A stretch of DNA of 51,518 nt, from positions 1-51,518 of the forward strand of contig JAGBDS010000032.1 of assembly GCA_017937405.1 (NCBI GenBank), given 5' to 3'. Below are positions 47,784 to 51,518 of this stretch, piece after piece. Numbering within the stretch: the first letter of the stretch is position 1; the number at the start of each line of letters is the position of its first letter. Source of the DNA: Oscillibacter sp. (lineage in GTDB: Bacteria; Bacillota; Clostridia; Oscillospirales; Oscillospiraceae). The position numbers were made by a program, and so were the translations under genes. The notes beneath the pieces were generated by a model that had not been told where the DNA came from, made no database searches, and was given only the letters and a program-made list of their open reading frames with translations.

Positions 47784-49244
47784 ATGGAATTTTTAAGTAA
47801 CAAGCCTCTGTATATCACAGATACCATTCTTCGTGACGCCCACCAGTCCCAGGCGGCAACCCGGATGCGGGTGGAGGATATGCTCCCCGCCTGTGAGGTG
47901 CTGGACTCCATCGGCTACTGGTCTCTGGAGTGCTGGGGCGGCGCCACCTTCGACGCCTGTATGCGCTTCCTCAACGAGGACCCCTGGGAGCGTCTGCGGA
48001 AGCTGCGGAAAGCCCTGCCCCACACCAAGCTGCAGATGCTGTTCCGGGGCCAGAACATCCTGGGCTACAAGCACTATGCCGACGACGTAGTGGATGCTTT
48101 CTGCCGGAAGTCCATCGAAAACGGCATCGACATCATCCGCATCTTCGACGCCCTCAACGACGTTCGCAACCTGGAGCAGGCCATCAAGTCCACCAAGAAG
48201 TACGGCGGTATGGTGGAGGGCACTCTTTCCTACACCATCTCCCCCATCCATGACGAGGAGTACTTCGTCAAGCTGGCCAAGGAGCTGGAGCAGATGGGCG
48301 CCGACGTCATCTGCATCAAGGACATGGCGAACCTGCTGCTGCCTGCCGCTGCTTACTCCCTGGTGAAGCGGCTGAAAGAAACGGTCAGCGTTCCCATCCA
48401 CCTCCACACCCACAACACTACCGGCACCGGCGACATGGTGTACCTGATGGCCGCCATGGCGGGCGTGGACATCGTGGACACCGCCCTCAGCCCCCTTGCC
48501 AACGGCACCGCCCAGCCCGCCACCGAGTCTCTGGTAGCCACGCTGAAGGGTACCCCCCGGGATACCGGTCTGGACCTGAACAAGATGAGCGAGGCTGCCG
48601 TCCACTTCCGCAAGGTGGCCGCCAAGCTCCAGGAGCAGGGCTCTCTGGACCCCAAGGTCCTGCGGGTGGACACAAACACCCTGCTGTACCAGGTGCCCGG
48701 CGGTATGCTGTCCAACCTGATTTCCCAGCTCAAGCAGGCCGGGAAGGAGGACAAGTACTATGACGTGCTGGCGGAGATCCCCCGGGTTAGAGCGGACTAC
48801 GGCTATCCTCCGCTGGTGACGCCCTCCAGCCAGATCGTGGGCACCCAGGCGGTCATGAACATCATCATGGGCGAGCGGTACAAGACCTTCACCAAGGAGT
48901 CCAAGGCCATGCTGAAAGGCGAGTACGGCAAGCTGCCCGGCACTGTCAACGAGGAGGTCCGTGCCAAAGCCGGCATTGCTCCCGAGGACGTCATCACCTG
49001 CCGCCCGGCGGACCTGCTGGAGCCGGAGGTGGAGAAGTACCGGGAGGAATTCAAGGACATCGCTAAGAGCGACGAGGATGTCCTCTCCCTGGCCCTGTTC
49101 CCCCAGGTGGCTCCCAAGTTCCTTGCCTGGCGGGACGGCCCTCACGACAAGACCCCCGCAGCCAAGTCTGCCGAAGCCCCCAAGGCAGCAGCCCCCGCCG
49201 ACCCCAACGCGGTCCGGGAGCTGTATGTGGAGTATAAGGGTTAA
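47784..49244 (+). CDS. oadA: Oxaloacetate decarboxylase alpha subunit (carboxyltransferase)
   Basis: 486 residues. A TIM-barrel carboxyltransferase domain with DTILRDAHQSQAATRMRVEDM, the GGATFDACMRFLNEDPWERLR motif, CIKDMANLL, and the metal histidines of HLHTHNTTG. It is followed by the PYC_OADA conserved domain and an Ala/Pro/Lys C-terminus. It lacks the biotinyl domain found in one-chain OadA; that sits on the separate carrier gene. Substrate oxaloacetate is the best guess; some relatives use pyruvate carboxylase chemistry. It closes the pump operon with GGAGG upstream. Confidence 0.93.
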   Translation: MEFLSNKPLYITDTILRDAHQSQAATRMRVEDMLPACEVLDSIGYWSLECWGGATFDACMRFLNEDPWERLRKLRKALPHTKLQMLFRGQNILGYKHYADDVVDAFCRKSIENGIDIIRIFDALNDVRNLEQAIKSTKKYGGMVEGTLSYTISPIHDEEYFVKLAKELEQMGADVICIKDMANLLLPAAAYSLVKRLKETVSVPIHLHTHNTTGTGDMVYLMAAMAGVDIVDTALSPLANGTAQPATESLVATLKGTPRDTGLDLNKMSEAAVHFRKVAAKLQEQGSLDPKVLRVDTNTLLYQVPGGMLSNLISQLKQAGKEDKYYDVLAEIPRVRADYGYPPLVTPSSQIVGTQAVMNIIMGERYKTFTKESKAMLKGEYGKLPGTVNEEVRAKAGIAPEDVITCRPADLLEPEVEKYREEFKDIAKSDEDVLSLALFPQVAPKFLAWRDGPHDKTPAAKSAEAPKAAAPADPNAVRELYVEYKG

Positions 49245-49252
49245 CAGCTAAT

Positions 49253-49316
49253 AATACGAATCTCGTCGGCTACGCTGGCGAAATTAAAATCATGTCTGAT
49301 TTTAATTGGCAAATCG
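49253..49316 (+). repeat. AT-rich palindromic segment with short inverted ends
   Basis: ATTAAAATCA and TGATTTTAAT flank a 4-base centre. Outer ends TACGAAT and ATCGTA are partly complementary, so the piece folds into one imperfect stem of about 60 bases. It could be a small mobile palindrome or part of the operon 3' end. It appears once in the window. Confidence 0.45.
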
Positions 49317-49318
49317 TA

Positions 49319-49361
49319 TAAAAATGCCACGGTATTGATGAGATACCGTGGCATTTTTTAT
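49319..49361 (+). terminator. oad operon terminator (bidirectional)
   Basis: AAAAATGCCACGGTAT pairs with ATACCGTGGCATTTTT around TGATGAG. It also ends the converging vanW-like gene. Confidence 0.94.
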
Positions 49362-50185
49362 GCTTGCGGTAAAAGCGGACTGTACATCATGATTGCGTCG
49401 TTGGTGAATAAAAACTGCTCCTCCAGGAATTTTCCCTGCAGATCATAGACATCCCGGTACAGTGCATTATGGCGAATATATCCGCCCCAGGAGGCCTGGT
49501 CAATACGGGCGTCCCGCTCCACGATCTCATAACGTTGCTCAGGCGACCGCATTGCCCTCCACTCCCCATGCAGATGCGTCTCTCCCACTCGAAGGCAAAG
49601 TTGGAAATCCTGATCCGTGTCGTTGCGGATCATCAGGTCCCGGTGAGGATAAGCGCAGGTAGCGCCGCTACCAAAGGGTTGGGTGCGGTCCGCATCGGGA
49701 AACACATCGTGGGAATGGCGATAGCGCTCCACCACCGTCAGCGGTGTATGGAGCGTCATCCAGAAAATCAGATTGGAAAGCTGGCATAATCCGCCGCCCA
49801 CATCGCTTCCGATCTGCCCCAGGAACAGCACCATTCCCTCCCGGTATCCCTTCCGGCGTGTAGGCTTTCCGATGAGCTTCCAATAGCTGAATGTCTCCCC
49901 TGGATGCAGAATAAGACCATCCAGGCGGGCCGTCGCCAGCTTCAAATTGGCCACCTTGTTCCGCTGCCACTCCATCTGGTCACCCCGCAGGTGGCGAAGC
50001 AGCGGCGTAGCGTGGGCAGCCTGTATATACGGTAGCCGCCCATTCTGCCGCTTTTTCGCCCACTGAAACCGCGAAGAACACCACAGCAGATACCGTTTCC
50101 CGGCATAGTATGCTTTCCCTAGCCGAAGGCGCAGCCAACTCCGGTGGATGGGCAGCTGCAACGTCTTGTCTCGTGGGTCCAGCAT
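49358..50185 (-). CDS. VanW family protein
   Basis: 275 residues. The VanW domain is clear: NLKLATARLDGLILHPGETFSYWKLIGKPTRRKGYREGMVL, GQIGSDVGGGLCQLSNLIFWMTLHTPLTVVERYRHSHDVFPD and QPFGSGATCAYPHRDLMIRND. It has no signal peptide or membrane helix at the N-terminus, the short cytosolic-type form. VanW is found in some vancomycin-resistance clusters but its activity is unknown; no other van genes are here, so resistance should not be inferred. It follows bcp after three bases. Confidence 0.9.
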   Translation of the reverse strand: MLDPRDKTLQLPIHRSWLRLRLGKAYYAGKRYLLWCSSRFQWAKKRQNGRLPYIQAAHATPLLRHLRGDQMEWQRNKVANLKLATARLDGLILHPGETFSYWKLIGKPTRRKGYREGMVLFLGQIGSDVGGGLCQLSNLIFWMTLHTPLTVVERYRHSHDVFPDADRTQPFGSGATCAYPHRDLMIRNDTDQDFQLCLRVGETHLHGEWRAMRSPEQRYEIVERDARIDQASWGGYIRHNALYRDVYDLQGKFLEEQFLFTNDAIMMYSPLLPQA

Positions 50186-50188
50186 AGC

Positions 50189-50656
50189 TTATGCTTCTTC
50201 CGCCTCCAAATACGCCAGAAGCTCTCCCGCGTTGATATCCGGCTTGACCTTGGTCATGACCTTTTCGATCATCCCCTGCTCATCGATGAGATAGGTGGAA
50301 CGCACAACGCCCATGCTGACTTTACCGTAGAGCTTCTTCTCCTGCCAGACGCCATAAGCCTGAATGGCCTGGAGCTCCGGGTCGGAGAGCAAAATAAACG
50401 GCAGATGATACTTCTCCGCAAACCGAAGATGAGACGCTGTGGAATCCTTACTGATACCGATGACTACCGTGTTTTTCGCCCAAAACGCCTCGTAGCTTTC
50501 CCCAAAAGCACAGGCCTGCCTGGTACAGCCGGGAGTATTATCCTTAGGATAGAAATACTGCACTACTTTTTTCCCAAGAAAATCAGACAGGCTGACAAGA
50601 TGTCCATTCTGGTCCGGTAATGTAAACAGCGGCGCCTTCATGCCAACTTCCAACAT
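50189..50656 (-). CDS. bcp: Thioredoxin-dependent thiol peroxidase (BCP family peroxiredoxin)
   Basis: 155 residues. Thioredoxin fold with the peroxidatic motif PKDNTPGCTRQACAF (PxxxTPGCT) near residue 40; a second Cys five residues later (CxxxxC) is the resolving type found in many BCPs. Reduces peroxides using thioredoxin, useful to an anaerobe meeting oxygen. GGAG precedes the ATG. Confidence 0.95.
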   Translation of the reverse strand: MLEVGMKAPLFTLPDQNGHLVSLSDFLGKKVVQYFYPKDNTPGCTRQACAFGESYEAFWAKNTVVIGISKDSTASHLRFAEKYHLPFILLSDPELQAIQAYGVWQEKKLYGKVSMGVVRSTYLIDEQGMIEKVMTKVKPDINAGELLAYLEAEEA

Positions 50657-50691
50657 GAAACGTTCTCCTTTCTACATATCCAAGTCCTTAT

Positions 50692-51396
50692 TCAACCGCC
50701 GTATGTCCAACCGCAATCGTTATGGTAGATCATCTGGCGGGTCATACCTCCGTCAATGCAGATGTTTTCACCTGTGATGAAGCCTGCTTTGTCAGAACAA
50801 AGGAACAGCACCATATTGGCGATATCCGCAGGATGACCTACCCGTCCGGCGGGATGCTGGGCAGAATCAGGCCCTTCATAAACGGTGTAATCCATGTCGA
50901 TCCAGCCGGGAGAAATGGAGTTGACACGCACCTTCCCGGAAAGACTCACCGCCATCGCGTGCGTCAGCGCAGCGATGCCACCCTTGGCTGCCGTGTAGCT
51001 CTCACTAAAAGGCTGACTCATGCGGTCCCGGCTGGAGGAGATGTTCACAATACTTGCGCCAGGTGCAAAATAGGGCAAAAACAACTCCTCTGCGTCAACC
51101 GGAAAGGCGCGGAAACGCCCACCCGAAGGGCGTAATTGAACTCCTCCCAAGTGCAGCTGTCGATGCCTTTAAACAGAGGCCTGGCGTTATTGATCAAGAC
51201 GTCTACATGGCCATAGTCTGCAATTACTTTTGCCGCAAAACGGCACAAAGTCTCGTCATCACCAATATCTCCCACAAAATAAGGATTCTCCTGCAAATCG
51301 ATGGTGCAAACCTCCGCTCCGGCCTTTTCAAACTCCTCGCAGATGCACTTTCCGATACCATGGGCACCACTGGTAACTGTTGCCGCCGAGCGTCAT
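50692..51396 (-). pseudogene. Short-chain dehydrogenase/reductase, broken by two disruptions
   Basis: Most of an SDR is readable: SGAHGIGKCICEEFEKAGAE (the glycine-rich cofactor site), ADYGHVDVLINNAR (NNAG-like), then ASIVNISSSRDRMSQPFSESYTAAKGG with Ser and YxxxK catalytic residues. VRVNSISPGWI and GENICIDGGMT follow near the end. The frame changes near 51096 (RLTQ then ELFLPYFAPG; one base missing in an AGAGG stretch). The N-terminal start segment is out of frame near 51380-51396, with no ribosome site and a few codons missing. The intact relatives are about 240 residues. Either a pseudogene or two assembly errors. Confidence 0.8.
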
Positions 51397-51465
51397 TGTC
51401 GGAAAACAGACGGCGCTGTGTGTCGGAGGCAGCCGAGGTTATTTGGCGCAAGCAGAATAGGGTTA

Positions 51466-51490
51466 AGGAGTGGCCGTAGGCCACTCCTTG
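51466..51490. terminator. Perfect hairpin near the right edge
   Basis: AAGGAGTGGCC pairs exactly with GGCCACTCCTT around GTA. No long T run follows. It may end the gene entering from the right. Confidence 0.6.
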
Positions 51491-51496
51491 GCGAGA

Positions 51497-51518
51497 TTAA
51501 GCCACTTCACCATCCAGG
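51497..51518 (-). CDS. 3' end of an unidentified minus-strand gene (partial)
   Basis: The last six codons before TAA on the minus strand read LDGEVA, and the hairpin at 51466-51490 follows directly. This is consistent with the end of a gene beginning beyond the window, but too short to name. Confidence 0.35.

Noticed and set aside
49358-50185. Vancomycin-resistance interpretation of the VanW-like gene
   Set aside because: No vanH, vanA/B, vanX, vanR or vanS genes are present; VanW domain proteins are widespread outside resistance clusters.
1-51518. CRISPR arrays, prophage, insertion sequences, tRNA and rRNA genes
   Set aside because: No regularly spaced repeats, transposase, integrase or phage structural genes were seen, and no clear tRNA or rRNA sequence was recognised by eye; short tRNA genes cannot be fully excluded without a search tool.

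Overview
The window looks like a chromosomal segment of a high-GC, low-oxygen gut Firmicute of the Oscillospiraceae (Flavonifractor / Pseudoflavonifractor / Lawsonibacter / Oscillibacter type). This is inferred from gene content: T-box leaders, a glmS ribozyme, IreB, MntP, an NfnAB pair, a sodium-pumping decarboxylase with a separate biotin carrier, and an FHA-FtsW fusion. The species is not proven. Nothing points to a prophage, conjugative element or CRISPR array; this is mostly core chromosome with some decayed genes and short structured repeats.

Layout. 1-3.5 kb: the tail of an unknown gene, a PadR/membrane-protein pair, then a MerR regulator and a frameshifted GyrI-like gene, each behind a 19-bp-spacer promoter of the MerR type. 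3.5-6.0 kb: glmS with a glmS ribozyme upstream and, downstream, a short hairpin element followed by a second diverged copy of the last 22 glmS codons. 6.0-7.5 kb: DUF421 and DUF4363 genes facing nrdR. 7.7-13.1 kb: a minus-strand block nnr - lipoprotein - alr - mazF - exported protein - unknown protein; mazF also has its 3' end duplicated around a copy of the same hairpin element. 13.3-18.5 kb: a membrane-anchored XRE regulator, then T-box(Phe)-pheS-pheT. 18.6-23.7 kb: ireB and a methionine-synthesis operon (MetH reactivation domain, metH, homocysteine methyltransferase/MTHFR). 23.7-24.2 kb: remnants of a DUF4430 protein and an ECF S-component. 24.3-28.6 kb: a small unknown protein, an SH3-NlpC/P60 hydrolase, a CAT-like acetyltransferase, a methionine gamma-lyase-family protein and a DUF368 lipid-carrier translocase. 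28.7-31.9 kb: T-box(Met)-metN-metI-metQ. 32-36.3 kb: a decayed MATE gene and an FHA-FtsW / class B PBP / small membrane protein operon. 36.3-39.7 kb: radical SAM protein, ketopantoate reductase homologue, DUF4230 and a GNAT. 39.7-45.5 kb: nfnB-nfnA, a Crp/Fnr regulator, a CBS protein, a membrane protein, mntP and sfsA. 45.6-49.3 kb: the oadG-biotin carrier-oadB-oadA sodium pump. 49.3-51.5 kb: vanW-like gene, bcp and a broken SDR gene.

Methionine and folate/B12 chemistry recur: import (metNIQ, sensed by a Met T-box), synthesis from homocysteine (metH operon) and the remains of a possible cobalamin-type uptake locus next to the B12-dependent enzyme. Cell-wall work also recurs: glmS, alr, FtsW/PBP, DUF368 and NlpC/P60. 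Energy metabolism is represented by the electron-bifurcating NfnAB and the Na+ pump.

The most unusual signal is that two unrelated genes (glmS and mazF) each end in a short direct duplication of their own 3' coding end, with the same roughly 140-170 bp hairpin element between the two copies. In glmS the second copy differs from the first only by synonymous changes, so it came from a once-functional glmS allele. Three or four genes carry frameshifts that could be real decay or assembly errors.
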